Shown here: one piece after another, positions 26,065-35,184 of the stretch | How positions within the stretch are numbered: position 1 is the first letter of the stretch | Layout of the letters: each line of letters opens with the position of its first letter | From: Halostella litorea | GTDB taxonomy: Archaea; Halobacteriota; Halobacteria; Halobacteriales; Natronoarchaeaceae | Assembly: GCF_004785955.1 (NCBI RefSeq) | Contig: NZ_SJER01000001.1 | Span: forward strand, 868,001-932,000 | Direction of reading: 5' to 3' | Length of the DNA: 64,000 nucleotides | Notes under the pieces: generated by a model | What the model was told of the DNA's origin: nothing | Database searches by the model: none | Seen by the model: the letters and a program-made list of their open reading frames with translations, nothing else | Translations under genes and position numbers: made by a program

Positions 26065-26658
26065 ATGAGTTCAGAGAACTTCAGCGTCACCGACTGCGAG
26101 CGCTGCCCCGCACTCTGTGCGTCCCGGAGCCGGATCGTCAACGGGACCGGCCCGGCCGACGCCGACGTGCTGTTCGTCGGCGAAGCGCCCGGCGCGAACG
26201 AAGACGAGCGGGGGGAGCCGTTCGTCGGCCGCAGCGGCGACGTGCTCGACGAGGCGCTGCTGGAAGCCGGCCTCGACCGCGAGACGGTCCGGATCACCAA
26301 CTGCGTCCGGTGCCGGCCGCCGGACAACCGCGACCCGACGGGCGAGGAGCTGTCGAACTGCCGCGAGTACCTGGAGGCGGAGATAGCCGCCGTCGACCCC
26401 GCCGTCGTCGTCACGCTGGGGAAGGTGCCAAGCGAGCACATGCTCGGCCGCGACGTGGCGGTGACGAAGGAGGCGGGCGACCTGACGGACGTGCGGATCG
26501 CCGGGGAGCCGCGGCGCGTGCTGGTCTCGGTCCACCCCGCGGCGACGCTGTACGACCGGAGCCAGCGGGGCACGTTCGACGAGACGCTGGCGGCCGCCGC
26601 CGACCTCGCCGGCGTCGAAACCGGCGGGGGCGGCCAGTCCCGCCTCGGCGAGTTCTGA
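26065..26658 (+). CDS. family 4-type uracil-DNA glycosylase (Fe-S)
   Basis: 197 residues. Removes uracil from DNA to start base-excision repair. The active-site motif reads GEAPGANEDERGEPFVGRSG near residues 40-60, the family 4/5 variant in which glycine and glutamate surround the water-activating position. The Fe-S cluster cysteines are in DCERCPALC (about 10-18) and NCVRCRPPDNRDPTGEELSNC (about 79-100). The C-terminal motif VSVHPAATLYDRSQRGTFDE contains the conserved HPAA. Cytosine deamination is a concern in GC-rich genomes, which fits its presence. It diverges from the small membrane protein. Confidence 0.93.
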   Translation: MSSENFSVTDCERCPALCASRSRIVNGTGPADADVLFVGEAPGANEDERGEPFVGRSGDVLDEALLEAGLDRETVRITNCVRCRPPDNRDPTGEELSNCREYLEAEIAAVDPAVVVTLGKVPSEHMLGRDVAVTKEAGDLTDVRIAGEPRRVLVSVHPAATLYDRSQRGTFDETLAAAADLAGVETGGGGQSRLGEF

Positions 26659-26722
26659 GGGGCGACGAGTCCCGGCCGCCGAGCGCGGGATATATCGCCG
26701 CGCGGTCCCTAGCCGCCGATAG

Positions 26723-27385
26723 ATGCCACCCGAGTCCCTGTACGACGCGGTGCTGTTCGACAACGACGGCGTGATAGTCGAGCGGACGACCCCGGCGACG
26801 ATGACGCCCGCGATCCGGGCGGCGTTCCGGGACGTGGGCGTCGACGACCCCGACCCCGAACACGTCGAGTACTTCCTCCGCGGGCGGATGGACGAGATGG
26901 CGGCCATCTGCCGGGAGTACGGCGTCGACCACGAGGCGTTCTGGGAGCGCCGCGAGCGCCGCGTCCTCGACGCACAGCGGCGGGTCATCGAGAGCGGCGA
27001 GAAGGCGCTGTACGACGACGTGGCGGTCGTCGACGACATCGGCGCGGACTGCGCCATCGTCAGCAACAACCAGGACGAGACGGTCGAGTTCGTCGTCGAC
27101 CACCACGGGCTGGCCGACCGGTTCGACCCGGCGATCGGCCGCGAGATGTCGGTCGCGGGCGTCCGCCGGAAGAAGCCCGAACCGGACCTGATCGAGGACG
27201 CGCTGGCCGCGCTCGGGGCCGAGACGGCGCTGTACGTCGGCGACAGCGCGACCGACGTGGCGGCGGCCCACGCCGCTGGGATCGACTCCGTGTACGTCGA
27301 CCGCCCGCACCACGACCCGGAGGCGCTGGACCGGGAGCCGACCCACACGGTCGCCGACCTGACGGAACTCCGGGAGCTGGTGTAA
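26723..27385 (+). CDS. HAD-superfamily hydrolase
   Basis: 220 residues of the phosphoglycolate phosphatase/beta-phosphoglucomutase-like HAD branch. Motif I appears as LFDNDGVIVE (residues about 10-19). The nucleophile is the first Asp; the residue before the second Asp is Asn, an allowed variant. Motif II is IVSNNQDE, motif III RRKKPEPDLIEDAL, and motif IV YVGDSATDVAAAHAAGI. A helical cap lies at about residues 20-90. The phosphorylated substrate is unknown. An upstream ATATATC tract at about 26690 probably holds the TATA box. Confidence 0.92.
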   Translation: MPPESLYDAVLFDNDGVIVERTTPATMTPAIRAAFRDVGVDDPDPEHVEYFLRGRMDEMAAICREYGVDHEAFWERRERRVLDAQRRVIESGEKALYDDVAVVDDIGADCAIVSNNQDETVEFVVDHHGLADRFDPAIGREMSVAGVRRKKPEPDLIEDALAALGAETALYVGDSATDVAAAHAAGIDSVYVDRPHHDPEALDREPTHTVADLTELRELV

Positions 27386-27423
27386 GGGAAAGCGACTTGC
27401 CCCGCCTCCGCCTACGTCGGAGC

Positions 27424-28086
27424 ATGAGCCAGCAGACGCAGGCGGCGACCCAGGCGACGGCGTCGGTCGTCGTCGTCGACTACGGCCTCGGGAACCTCCG
27501 GAGCGTGACCCGGGGGCTGGAGCGCGCCGGGGCCGACGTGACGCTGACCGACGACCCGGAGACGTTCCCCGAGGCGGACGGGATCGTGTTGCCCGGCGTC
27601 GGCGCGTTCCGCGAGGGCATGGAGAACGCCGGGCCGTACCGCGAGCCGCTGGTCGCCGCCGCCGAGCGCGGCCAGCCCGTCTTCGGCATCTGCCTCGGGA
27701 TGCAGATGCTGCTGACCAGCAGCGAGGAGGCCGAGCGCGCCGGCCAGGGCGACGTGCGCGGCCTCGACCTCGTCCCCGGCACGAACGTCCGGTTCCGCGG
27801 GGACCGCAAGGTGCCCCACATGGGCTGGAACGAGCTCTCGGTCGAGCGGGACCACCCGCTCGTCGACGGCGTCGACGGGGAACACGCCTACTTCGTCCAC
27901 TCCTACTACGCCGAGCCCGACGACCCCGACGCGGTCGTCACGACGACGGACTACGGGACCGCGTTCCCGAGCATCGTCGCCAACGAGGCCGGCAACGTGT
28001 TCGGCACGCAGTTCCACCCCGAGAAGAGCGGCGAGACGGGGCTGACTATCCTGCGGAACTTCGTCGGCATCTGCGCCGACGCGTAG
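27424..28086 (+). CDS. hisH: imidazole glycerol phosphate synthase glutaminase subunit
   Basis: 220 residues of a class I glutamine amidotransferase that feeds ammonia to HisF in histidine biosynthesis. Visible are VVVVDYGLGNLRSVTRGLERAG near residues 16-37, the nucleophile cysteine in FGICLGMQML, MGWNELSV, the His/Glu pair FGTQFHPEKSG near the C-terminus and AYFVHSYYA. The N-terminal 14 residues (MSQQTQAATQATAS) are an extension typical of haloarchaea. It is a lone his gene here; hisF and the rest lie elsewhere, as is usual for haloarchaea with scattered his genes. Confidence 0.95.
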   Translation: MSQQTQAATQATASVVVVDYGLGNLRSVTRGLERAGADVTLTDDPETFPEADGIVLPGVGAFREGMENAGPYREPLVAAAERGQPVFGICLGMQMLLTSSEEAERAGQGDVRGLDLVPGTNVRFRGDRKVPHMGWNELSVERDHPLVDGVDGEHAYFVHSYYAEPDDPDAVVTTTDYGTAFPSIVANEAGNVFGTQFHPEKSGETGLTILRNFVGICADA

Positions 28087-28131
28087 CCCGTCGACGGTCG
28101 CGGTTTTGTCCGTGCGGCCCGTACGGCACCC

Positions 28132-28746
28132 ATGCGCAGCACAACCAAGTGGGCGCTGGCGGCGGCCGGCGGCCTCGCGGCGGCGTGGGTCGGCCGGAGC
28201 CTGTACCGCGCGAAGACGACCGAGCGCGTGCGCTACGCGACCGTCCGGACGGTCGGCGGCGTCGAGATACGGCGCTACCCGCGTACGGTCCTCGCGGAGA
28301 CGACCGCGGAGAGCGAGCGGGCGGCGTTCCGGCGGCTCTTCCGGTACATCACGGGCGAGAACCGGCGCGGGGACGAGGTCGCGATGACCGCGCCGGTGCG
28401 GACGGAGGGGACGGAGATAGCGATGACCGCGCCCGTCCGCTCGTCCGAGGCCGGCGGCGAGGTGACGATGGCGTTCTACCTCCCCGCGGAGTACACGCCG
28501 GACACGGCACCGGAGCCGACGGACTCCGAGGTGTCGCTGGTCGTCGAGGACACCCGGAAGCTCGCCGTCAAGCGCTTCTCGTGGACCGCCACGGCCGAGC
28601 GCGTCCGGCGGCACGAGCGCGACCTGCTCGACGCGGTCGCGGCCCACGAACTGCAACCGCAGGGCGAGCCGTTCCTCATGCGGTACGACGCCCCTGGGAC
28701 GCCGTCGGTCCTCCGGACGAACGAGGTTGCGGTGGAGATAGCGTAG
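28132..28746 (+). CDS. SOUL family heme-binding protein
   Basis: 204 residues. An N-terminal hydrophobic segment at about 8-22 (KWALAAAGGLAAAWVGRSLY) may anchor it. The SOUL/HBP domain follows: VRTVGGVEIRRYPRTVLAETTAESERAAFRRLFRYITGENRRGDEVAMTAPV, with the doubled MTAPV motif, AFYLPAEYT and the C-terminal FLMRYDAPGTPSVLRTNEVAVEI. SOUL proteins bind heme or tetrapyrroles, and some bind without conserved histidines. The HemQ-like gene at the window edge is the only other heme-linked gene here, but there is no operon link. Confidence 0.9.
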   Translation: MRSTTKWALAAAGGLAAAWVGRSLYRAKTTERVRYATVRTVGGVEIRRYPRTVLAETTAESERAAFRRLFRYITGENRRGDEVAMTAPVRTEGTEIAMTAPVRSSEAGGEVTMAFYLPAEYTPDTAPEPTDSEVSLVVEDTRKLAVKRFSWTATAERVRRHERDLLDAVAAHELQPQGEPFLMRYDAPGTPSVLRTNEVAVEIA

Positions 28747-28881
28747 CCCGACGTTTCCACGCGGCCAGCGCGAGCGCGCGGCGCGCCTCCGCGCCGCGGC
28801 GAGCGTCCGGGGAAGGGCAGGCGCTCGAAGCGTGTCGCGGCGACCACCGCGACTCGCGCAGACTAGCGGGCCTTAGCGAGA

Positions 28882-28896
28882 ATCGCGCAGCGATTC
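28882..28896. repeat. palindromic intergenic block after the SOUL gene (hairpins at about 28882 and 28932)
   Basis: GAATCGC-GCA-GCGATTC near 28880-28897 is a perfect 7-bp hairpin. At 28932-28954 a 10-bp stem CGGAGGACGC pairs with GCGTCCTCCG around a GGA loop. CTTCGC and GCGAAG near 28911-28928 form a third. The 259-bp gap from the SOUL gene to the SWIM protein (28747-29005) holds these and no reading frame with plausible coding character. Such clustered hairpins suggest an intergenic repeat or a transcription-termination/processing region between two convergent genes. Confidence 0.55.
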
Positions 28897-29005
28897 TGGC
28901 GGCGTCTTCGCGAACGAAGTGAGCGAAGGCCCGGAGGACGCGGAGCGTCCTCCGGTGGACATGAAAAGGGCGAGCGCGACTGCCAAGGAGCGCCGAGGGC
29001 TTTCC

Positions 29006-29353
29006 CTAGATGAATTCGCGGACTTCCGAGTACCACATGTCGTGGTGCTCGACCGCGCCGATCCGCTCGGCGATGGCGACGGCGAGCGTGTGCCAGCACA
29101 GCTCGGTCGGGTCCTCCGGGTCGAGGTTGTACTCGCTGTCCTTGCAGGTGCAGCCGCCGTTCTCGACGACGTACTCCTCGCGGTGGCCGACGACGACCGT
29201 GAAGTCGCGGTACTCCTTCACCCGGCCCTCCGAGACCGCCTCGATGGCGCGGACGCCGCGGTCGCCGTGGACCGCGGTGATGCGGCTGACGGCGTCGGGC
29301 GTCAGTTCGCCGGCGTCGGCCAGCGCGGCCTGCCACTCCTCGACGCGGGTCAC
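29006..29353 (-). CDS. SWIM zinc-finger-like small protein
   Basis: 115 residues from a GTG ([22 protein letters not shown]). The C-terminal half carries [31 protein letters not shown], a CxC-x(n)-CxH pattern of the SWIM zinc finger, a probable DNA- or protein-binding module. The upstream part is a small alpha/beta region with [28 protein letters not shown] domains accompany recombination mediators and SWI2/SNF2 helicases; a stand-alone one may be a partner subunit (inference). The GTG was chosen because codons upstream are proline/arginine-rich and unlike coding sequence. Confidence 0.8.
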   Translation of the reverse strand: MTRVEEWQAALADAGELTPDAVSRITAVHGDRGVRAIEAVSEGRVKEYRDFTVVVGHREEYVVENGGCTCKDSEYNLDPEDPTELCWHTLAVAIAERIGAVEHHDMWYSEVREFI

Positions 29354-29751
29354 CCTCGCCACCCCGGGCCGCGGCCGCCGTCGGTCCCGATCACTGCACC
29401 GGAGTAGGGAGCCCCCCGACAAAACAGGTTCGGTGTCGCGGGTCGGGTGCCGGGGTGTGGACCGCAAACGCAGCAGCGGGACCGACGAATACGACGATCT
29501 CGAAAGCCCCCGCGCGCTCGCCGCCTGCGACTCGCTGTGCGCGCTCGCTTCGCTCGCGTGCTTGCGTCGTCTCGGCTGGCGAGCGCGCGGCCCCTTTCAG
29601 TCCCGCCCGGGCGCGTTGGTCGAGGGAGCGTCGAGGCGGTGGTCGACCAGCGATACGTGGGACCGGCTGGCCGGTCGCGCGCCGCGAGCGTCGGCCGGCG
29701 TCCCAACGGCCGATCCGCATGGCTTACGGCGGCGGCGCGGCGAGGGTTGGT
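29354..29751. other. 398-bp intergenic region upstream of trm1, without a gene
   Basis: No reading frame with a credible start, codon bias or recognisable protein is visible on either strand. Its main content is a GC-rich inverted-repeat element at about 29498-29607, listed separately. The stretch just before trm1 (29705-29751) contains a GCTTACG tract that may include the weak promoter of trm1. The rest is GC-rich and shows nothing. Confidence 0.7.
29498..29607. repeat. GC-rich inverted-repeat element (13-bp perfect stem)
   Basis: CCGCGCGCTCGCC at 29510-29522 pairs exactly with GGCGAGCGCGCGG at 29578-29590. The symmetry extends nearly unbroken outward (GAAAGCC and CCCCTTTC), giving about 20 bp per arm with a 55-nt interior that contains CGCTCGCTTCGCTCGCG, another self-complementary tract. 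From memory, closely similar intergenic sequences with CCCTTTCAGTCCC recur in other haloarchaea, which would make it a dispersed non-coding element. The sequence alone shows only the symmetry. Confidence 0.65.
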
Positions 29752-30861
29752 ATGCACGTCCGGGAAGGCGGTGTCGAGGTCGAGGTCCCCGAGCAGGAGA
29801 GCGAGGGCATCGACGACGCGGTGTTTTTCAACCCGGTACAGGAGCTGAACAGGGACCTCACCGTCGCCGTCCTGCGGGCGTACGGCGAGCGCGAGCCGCG
29901 GGCCGACTCGTACCTCGACGCGATGGCGGCCAGCGGCATCCGGGGGGTCCGGGCGGCCGCGGAGGGGTGGGACGCGACGCTATGTGACGTCGACGCCGAC
30001 GCCGTCGCGCTGTGCGAGCGCAACCTCGCCGCGAACGACCTCGACGGCGAGGCGGTCCGGCGCGACGCGAACGCGCTCATGCACGAGGAGCTGTTCGACG
30101 TGGTCGACATCGACCCGTTCGGGACGCCGATCCCCTTCGCCGACGCCGCCTTCGCCAACGCGCGGAACCTGGTCTGCGTGACCGCGACCGACACCGCGCC
30201 GCTCTGTGGCGCGCACTTCGACAGCGGCGTCCGCAAGTACGGCGCGGTGCCGCGAAACACCGACTACCACGGCGAGATGGGGCTGCGCGTGCTCGTCTCG
30301 GCGCTCGCCCGGACCGCCGCGCGGTACGACGTGGGTGTCAGGCCGCTGCTGTCGCACGCGACGAACCACTACGCCCGGACGTACCTCGAACTGGAGCACC
30401 GCGCGACCGACGCCAACGCCGCGGTCGACGAACTCGGCCACGTCTACCACTGCGAGGACTGCCTCTACCGCGAGACGGAGCGCGGGCTGATCGCGGACCC
30501 GCTCGACGACTGTCCGCACTGCGGGAGCACCCGCGTCACGACGGCCGGGCCGATCTGGCTCGGCTCCCTGCGGGACCGCGAGTTCGTCGGCGACGTCCGC
30601 GACGCGGTGAGCGACGACATGGGCACCGCCGGGCGGGCGCGCGACCTGCTCGACACGCTGGCGGGCGAACTCGACGAGCCGACCCACTACGACCAGCACC
30701 GCCTCTGCAAGCAGTGGAGCCGCCCCGCCGCGGGGATGGACGCCTTCCTCGACCGACTGCGCGAGGCGGGGTACGACGCCTCGCGGGCCCACTACGGCGG
30801 GACGACGTTCAAGACCGACGCCGACGTGGCGGCGATCCGCGAGGCGACCGAACACGAGTAG
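29752..30861 (+). CDS. trm1: tRNA (guanine26-N2)-dimethyltransferase
   Basis: 369 residues from the ATG giving [20 protein letters not shown]. It methylates N2 of G26 in tRNA with S-adenosylmethionine. Motifs are [41 protein letters not shown] (SAM-binding region), [19 protein letters not shown] (the DPFG catalytic motif), and [20 protein letters not shown]. Zinc-binding cysteines CEDC and CPHCG lie at about residues 230-260. The length fits archaeal Trm1. The long frame upstream is not supported by family comparison. Confidence 0.95.
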   Translation: MHVREGGVEVEVPEQESEGIDDAVFFNPVQELNRDLTVAVLRAYGEREPRADSYLDAMAASGIRGVRAAAEGWDATLCDVDADAVALCERNLAANDLDGEAVRRDANALMHEELFDVVDIDPFGTPIPFADAAFANARNLVCVTATDTAPLCGAHFDSGVRKYGAVPRNTDYHGEMGLRVLVSALARTAARYDVGVRPLLSHATNHYARTYLELEHRATDANAAVDELGHVYHCEDCLYRETERGLIADPLDDCPHCGSTRVTTAGPIWLGSLRDREFVGDVRDAVSDDMGTAGRARDLLDTLAGELDEPTHYDQHRLCKQWSRPAAGMDAFLDRLREAGYDASRAHYGGTTFKTDADVAAIREATEHE

Positions 30862-30915
30862 CGGCCGCCCCGCGGGAGCGCGAGCGATTAGTGTCCGGAG
30901 GACGAACGGTCGCGG

Positions 30916-32214
30916 GTGCACCAGCGAGTCAGGGAGACCGTCGCGTTCGGCGGTCGCGTCGTCTCGGTCGTACAGGACCGACAGGTCACGTTTCTGGCGG
31001 CCGCCGTCGCGTACTACGCGTTCGTCTCGGCCGTGCCGCTCCTGTTGCTCGCGCTGGTCGTCGCGAGCGTCCTCGGCGGGGACGCGCTCGCCGAGCGGGT
31101 CGTCGACGCCGCCGGGCAGGTGCTCACGCCGGCGGGCGCGGACCTGGTCCGGGGGGCGCTGACGGCGGAGGCCGGGCGCGGCGGCGCGACGGTCGTCGGC
31201 CTCGTCGGCCTGCTGTGGGGCGGCCTGAAGGTGTTCCGCGGCCTCGACCGGGCGTTCTCGCAGGTGTTCGGCACGACCGGCGAGGGGTCGCTGCTCACCG
31301 AGGTCCGGGACGGGGCGGTCGTCCTGTTTGCCGTCGGCGCGGGCAGCGCCGCGGTCGCGGGCGTCGCCGCGGCGGTCGCCGTGCTCCACGGGCCGCTCGT
31401 GGGCGAACTGGCGTCGCTCGTCGGCTTCGTCGCGCTCGTCGTCGCCTTCCTCCCGCTGTACTACGTGTTCCCCAACGTCCCGCTGTCGCTCCGCGAGGCC
31501 GTTCCCGGCGCGGTCGTCGCGGCGACAGGGTGGACGGTGCTCGGCACCGCGTTTCGCCTGTACGCCGCCAACGCCGACACATACGCCGCCTACGGCGTGC
31601 TCGGCGGCGTCCTCCTGCTTGTGACGTGGCTGTACGTCGGCGCGGTCCTGCTCGTGCTCGGCGCGGTCGTCAACGCCGTCCTGACCGGCTACGCGGACCG
31701 CGCGGACCGGCAAGTACAACACCGGGGCGGTAGACAGTTACGGACGACCCGACCGATGATCGAGGAGGACGACACGGCCGCGACCGGTGCCCAGTCGGCT
31801 GACGACCCCGTCGGGGCGCCCGGCGCGGGCGACGGCGGAGCGGACGACGACACGGACGACCTCGAGGCGGAGGTCGAACGGCTCCGGGAGGAGCTGGCGG
31901 CGTTCGAGGACGACGTCGAGGACCGCACCGTCCACCGCGAGGAGATAGAGAGCGACCTGAAGCGGTACGTCCGCAGGCGGGTCCGCCGCGGCCACGCCCG
32001 CGGCTGGGGCCCCTACCTCGTGTTGCTGTACGGCACCGCGATGACCATCGGCGCGTTCTACCTGCTCTCGGGCGGGTGGGCGATCCTCGCCATGCTCGTC
32101 GTCTGGCTGTCGACGCTGGGCCTCTACGTTCTGATGGTGCTCGTCGGGGCGGGCCTCTCGGTGCTCGGCCTGCCCGGCCGCCTGCGGAACGCGGTGGGCG
32201 ACTGGCGGTCATGA
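30916..32214 (+). CDS. YihY/BrkB-type membrane protein fused to a second membrane domain
   Basis: A 432-residue frame from a GTG. Residues 20-262 carry the YihY/BrkB/ribonuclease-BN-like membrane fold with motifs [49 protein letters not shown] and [20 protein letters not shown]. After a linker [16 protein letters not shown], residues 281-432 form a separate unit: acidic linker, coiled-coil [46 protein letters not shown], then two spans [19 protein letters not shown] and [24 protein letters not shown]. An in-frame ATG at 31756 could start the second half as its own protein. YihY function remains uncertain; these are not RNases. The stop overlaps the ATG of the next gene. Confidence 0.85.
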   Translation: MHQRVRETVAFGGRVVSVVQDRQVTFLAAAVAYYAFVSAVPLLLLALVVASVLGGDALAERVVDAAGQVLTPAGADLVRGALTAEAGRGGATVVGLVGLLWGGLKVFRGLDRAFSQVFGTTGEGSLLTEVRDGAVVLFAVGAGSAAVAGVAAAVAVLHGPLVGELASLVGFVALVVAFLPLYYVFPNVPLSLREAVPGAVVAATGWTVLGTAFRLYAANADTYAAYGVLGGVLLLVTWLYVGAVLLVLGAVVNAVLTGYADRADRQVQHRGGRQLRTTRPMIEEDDTAATGAQSADDPVGAPGAGDGGADDDTDDLEAEVERLREELAAFEDDVEDRTVHREEIESDLKRYVRRRVRRGHARGWGPYLVLLYGTAMTIGAFYLLSGGWAILAMLVVWLSTLGLYVLMVLVGAGLSVLGLPGRLRNAVGDWRS

Positions 32215-33101
32215 GCCGTGGCGGCGCGGCCGTCGACGCCCTCCGCGACCTGATCCCGGAGAGCGTCGCGGCCGCGTTCGCCCTGCTCACGCAACTGGGC
32301 GACGTGTGGCTGTACGTCCTCGTGCTCACGCTGCTGTACTGGTACGGGAACCGCGAGCGCGCCGCCCGCGTCATCGGCGTCGCGTTCGGCGCTATCGCGC
32401 TGACGTACGCGCTCAAGTACGCCTTCGCGCTCCCGCGGCCGCCGGTCGCCCCGCCCGCGCTGCCGGCCGTGGTGCCCGCCGTGTTCGAACCGGTGTACGC
32501 CGAAACCGTAAGCGCCGACGGCTACGGCTTCCCCAGCGGGCACGCCGTCGGCAGCGCCGCGGTCTGGGGGGCGCTCGCGCTGTGGAGCGACGTCGGGACC
32601 CGCCGCCAGCGGTTCGCCGCGGCGGGCGGGCTGGTCGTCCTGATATCGCTCTCGCGGCTCGTCCTCGGCGTCCACTACCTCGTCGACGTCGTCGCCGGCG
32701 TCGCCGTGGGCGCGGCGTACCTCGCGGCGGTCGCCGTCGCGGCGGCGCGGGCGGACGACGGGGCGACGGTCGCGTTCGGCGCGGCGACCGCCGTCGCGCT
32801 CGCGGGCGTGGTGGCCAGCGGCGGCGCGGAGGAACCGCTCGCCGCGTTCGGCGCGTCGGCCGGCGGGCTGGTCGCGTGGCGGGTCGCGGACGTGCCGGCG
32901 ACGCCGTGGCCCCGGTCGACCGTCGGTCTGGGCTACGCGCTGGCGAGCGCCGGCGCGCTCGCGGCGCTCGTCGGGGGGTGGTATCTGCTCTCGCCGCCGC
33001 ACCTCGTCGTCGCGGCGGTCGCGGCGCTTGCCGTCGGTACCATCGTCGCCGCGCCGAGCGCGGTCGCCCGGGCGAAAAAAAGCGCGGGTCGTCCGGCTTA
33101 G
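32211..33101 (+). CDS. PAP2-family membrane phosphatase
   Basis: 296 residues, polytopic. The PAP2 signature is spread as [11 protein letters not shown] (motif 1, KxxxxxxRP), [20 protein letters not shown] (motif 2, PSGH) and [20 protein letters not shown] (motif 3, SRxxxxxHxxxD), all complete. These enzymes remove phosphate from lipid phosphates or undecaprenyl/dolichyl pyrophosphate. The ATG overlaps the upstream stop codon (ATGA), so this gene and the YihY-type gene are probably co-translated. The C-terminal 100 residues are extra hydrophobic segments beyond the minimal PAP2 core. Confidence 0.92.
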   Translation: MSRGGAAVDALRDLIPESVAAAFALLTQLGDVWLYVLVLTLLYWYGNRERAARVIGVAFGAIALTYALKYAFALPRPPVAPPALPAVVPAVFEPVYAETVSADGYGFPSGHAVGSAAVWGALALWSDVGTRRQRFAAAGGLVVLISLSRLVLGVHYLVDVVAGVAVGAAYLAAVAVAAARADDGATVAFGAATAVALAGVVASGGAEEPLAAFGASAGGLVAWRVADVPATPWPRSTVGLGYALASAGALAALVGGWYLLSPPHLVVAAVAALAVGTIVAAPSAVARAKKSAGRPA

Positions 33102-34465
33102 AACTTCTCCAAGTACTTCTCCTCTTCCCAGGAGCTGACGTGGGTCTTGTAGTCCGCGAAGTCGGCGTTTTTCGCCTCCGCGAACTTCTCGCTGACGTGG
33201 TCGCCCAGCGCCTCGGTGATGACCTCGTCCTCCTCCAGGGCATCGACCGCGGCGCCCAGGTTCGGCGGGAGCGTCTCGATGCCGTACTCCTCCCGCTTCT
33301 CGTCGTCGAACTCGTAGATGTCCTCGCGGACGGGGTCGCCGGGGTCGGCGTCGTTCTCGATGCCGTCCAGGCCCGCGGCGATGACGCTCGCGAGCGCGAG
33401 GTAGGGGTTGCACGACGGGTCGGGGCTGCGGATCTCGAAGCGCGCGCTCGCACCCGCGGCGTCGGGGACGCGGATGAGCGCCGAGCGGTTGACGTCCGAC
33501 CACGCGATGTACACCGGGGCCTCGTAGCCGGGGACGAGGCGCTTGTAGGAGTTCACGGTCGGGTTCGTGACGGCCGTGAACGCCTGGGCGTGGTCGAGGA
33601 CGCCGCCCATGAACTTGTAGGCGACCTCCGAGAGGTTGAACTCGTCGTCCTCGTCGGCGAACGCGTTGCCGTCCTCGTCGAACAGCGAGATGTGGCTGTG
33701 CATGCCGGAGCCGTTGATCTCGCCGATCGGCTTGGGCATGAACGTCGCGTGGAGGTCGTTCTGCTCGGCGACGGCGCGGACGACCGCGCGGAACGTGGCG
33801 ATGTTGTCGGCCGTGCCGAGCGCGTCGTCGTACTTGAAGTTGATCTCGTGTTGGCCCTCGGCGACCTCGTGGTGGCTGGCCTCGATCTCGAAGCCCATGT
33901 CCTCCAGCGTGAAGATGATCTCGCGGCGCACGTCGGACGCGAGGTCCTTGGGCGCGAGGTCGAAGTAGCCGCCGGAGTCGTGGGGCGTCGTCGTCGCCTT
34001 GCCGTTCTCGTCCTTCTCGAACAGGAAGAACTCGGGCTCGGGGCCGATCGACACCTCGTAGCCCATCGACTCGGCGCGCTCCAGCACGCTCTTCAGGACC
34101 TGGCGCGGGCCGCCGGAGAACGGCGTGCCGTCTGTGTTGGCCACGTCACAGATGAGGCGGGCGCTCGCCGCGTCGTCGTCGGAGCGCCACGGCAGGACGG
34201 CGAACGTCTCGGGGTCGGGTTCGAGGCGCATGTCCGACTCCTGGATGCGGACGAAGCCCTCGATGGAGGACCCGTCGAACCAGATGCCCTCCTTGAACGC
34301 CTTCTCGACCTGCCCCGCGGGGATGGAGACGTTCTTGACCGTGCCGGTGATGTCGGTGAACTGCAGCCGGACGAACTTGACGTTCTCCTCCTCGATCTCC
34401 TCAAGTACCGCTTCCTCCTCCGCCGTGAGGCCCTCGGCCTCCTCTGCGAGATTTCCGGTTGTCAT
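33098..34465 (-). CDS. glnA: glutamine synthetase, type I
   Basis: About 455 residues from the ATG giving [20 protein letters not shown]. Catalyses glutamate + NH3 + ATP to glutamine. Motifs are [14 protein letters not shown] (near 40), [18 protein letters not shown] (beta-grasp latch), [25 protein letters not shown] (ATP/glutamate region), [30 protein letters not shown], and [27 protein letters not shown] see no NxxxY adenylylation-site motif typical of enterobacterial GSI-beta. It faces a divergent lrp gene. In Halobacterium, the Lrp regulator beside glnA is reported to control it. The end overlaps the PAP2 stop by 4 bases. Confidence 0.96.
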   Translation of the reverse strand: MTTGNLAEEAEGLTAEEEAVLEEIEEENVKFVRLQFTDITGTVKNVSIPAGQVEKAFKEGIWFDGSSIEGFVRIQESDMRLEPDPETFAVLPWRSDDDAASARLICDVANTDGTPFSGGPRQVLKSVLERAESMGYEVSIGPEPEFFLFEKDENGKATTTPHDSGGYFDLAPKDLASDVRREIIFTLEDMGFEIEASHHEVAEGQHEINFKYDDALGTADNIATFRAVVRAVAEQNDLHATFMPKPIGEINGSGMHSHISLFDEDGNAFADEDDEFNLSEVAYKFMGGVLDHAQAFTAVTNPTVNSYKRLVPGYEAPVYIAWSDVNRSALIRVPDAAGASARFEIRSPDPSCNPYLALASVIAAGLDGIENDADPGDPVREDIYEFDDEKREEYGIETLPPNLGAAVDALEEDEVITEALGDHVSEKFAEAKNADFADYKTHVSSWEEEKYLEKF

Positions 34466-34591
34466 CTTTCTCGTCACCGTATCCAAATATGCCTACTACT
34501 AAAGTCCTGTCCCTCTGCGCAATTCTTCCCCATCGCGGATGAAATTGGATATTCGTTAAATTCTAATGGCTGGAGAACGACCCCCGAAGTA
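34466..34591. promoter_or_regulatory. glnA-lrp divergent promoter region
   Basis: A 126-base, distinctly AT-rich gap between divergent starts. For lrp, CGTTAAATTCT at about 34554-34564 lies about 30 bases before its ATG. For glnA, on the minus strand, GCATATTTGG at about 34482-34491 lies 17-26 bases before its ATG. AATTGGATATTCGTTAAATT near 34544 might carry an Lrp site, because Lrp binds AT-rich inverted repeats. The shared region is the natural place for Lrp to affect both genes (inference). Confidence 0.55.
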
Positions 34592-35050
34592 ATGACGTAC
34601 GAAAATCTCGACGCGGAGCTAGTGAATGCACTCCTGAACGACGGCCGGGCCAGCCTGCGGAGCCTCGGGGAGGAACTGGACGTCTCGGTGACGACGGTGT
34701 CGAACCACCTCTCGGACCTGGAGGAGGACGGAGTCATCGACGGCTACACACCGGTCGTCGACTACAGCGCGCTCGGCTACGACGTGACGGCGATCATCCA
34801 GCTGAAAGTCGAGGGGAACGCCCTCCCCGACATCACGGGGCGACTGGAGGGCCACAAGCAGATGATAAGCGTCTACGAGGTCACGGGCAACTACGACATC
34901 ATCGCGATCGGTAAGTTCCAGGACACCGACGGGATGAACGACCAGATCAAGAAGCTGCTGACGGACCCCGACATCAACGAGAGCAACACGAGCGTCGTGC
35001 TGGACGCCGCCAGCGAGAACGAGCAGTTCGAGCTCGACATCCACGACTGA
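34592..35050 (+). CDS. lrp: Lrp/AsnC family transcriptional regulator
   Basis: 152 residues. The N-terminal helix-turn-helix is [44 protein letters not shown] (about 5-50), followed by a short linker with [14 protein letters not shown]. The C-terminal RAM/effector domain contains [56 protein letters not shown], with the GNYD motif at the dimer interface. It belongs to the haloarchaeal Lrp lineage next to glnA and probably senses glutamine or other amino acids to adjust nitrogen genes. The start was taken at the ATG after the TATA-like box. Confidence 0.94.
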   Translation: MTYENLDAELVNALLNDGRASLRSLGEELDVSVTTVSNHLSDLEEDGVIDGYTPVVDYSALGYDVTAIIQLKVEGNALPDITGRLEGHKQMISVYEVTGNYDIIAIGKFQDTDGMNDQIKKLLTDPDINESNTSVVLDAASENEQFELDIHD

Positions 35051-35184
35051 GCCCTCGCCCAGCGCTCGGGGAGCGTCTCGCGCGGCCGTTCGCGGCACGC
35101 GCTCGCGGTCACAGCGACTGCTTCACCAACTCCTCGTTGCCGCCGCCACCGCCGCTTTTCCGGCAGTGACGAGAACGACGCCGC

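Noticed and set aside
32306-34591. Long frame joined upstream of the Lrp gene
   Set aside because: Runs antisense through glnA; only the part from the ATG at 34592 has the Lrp fold.
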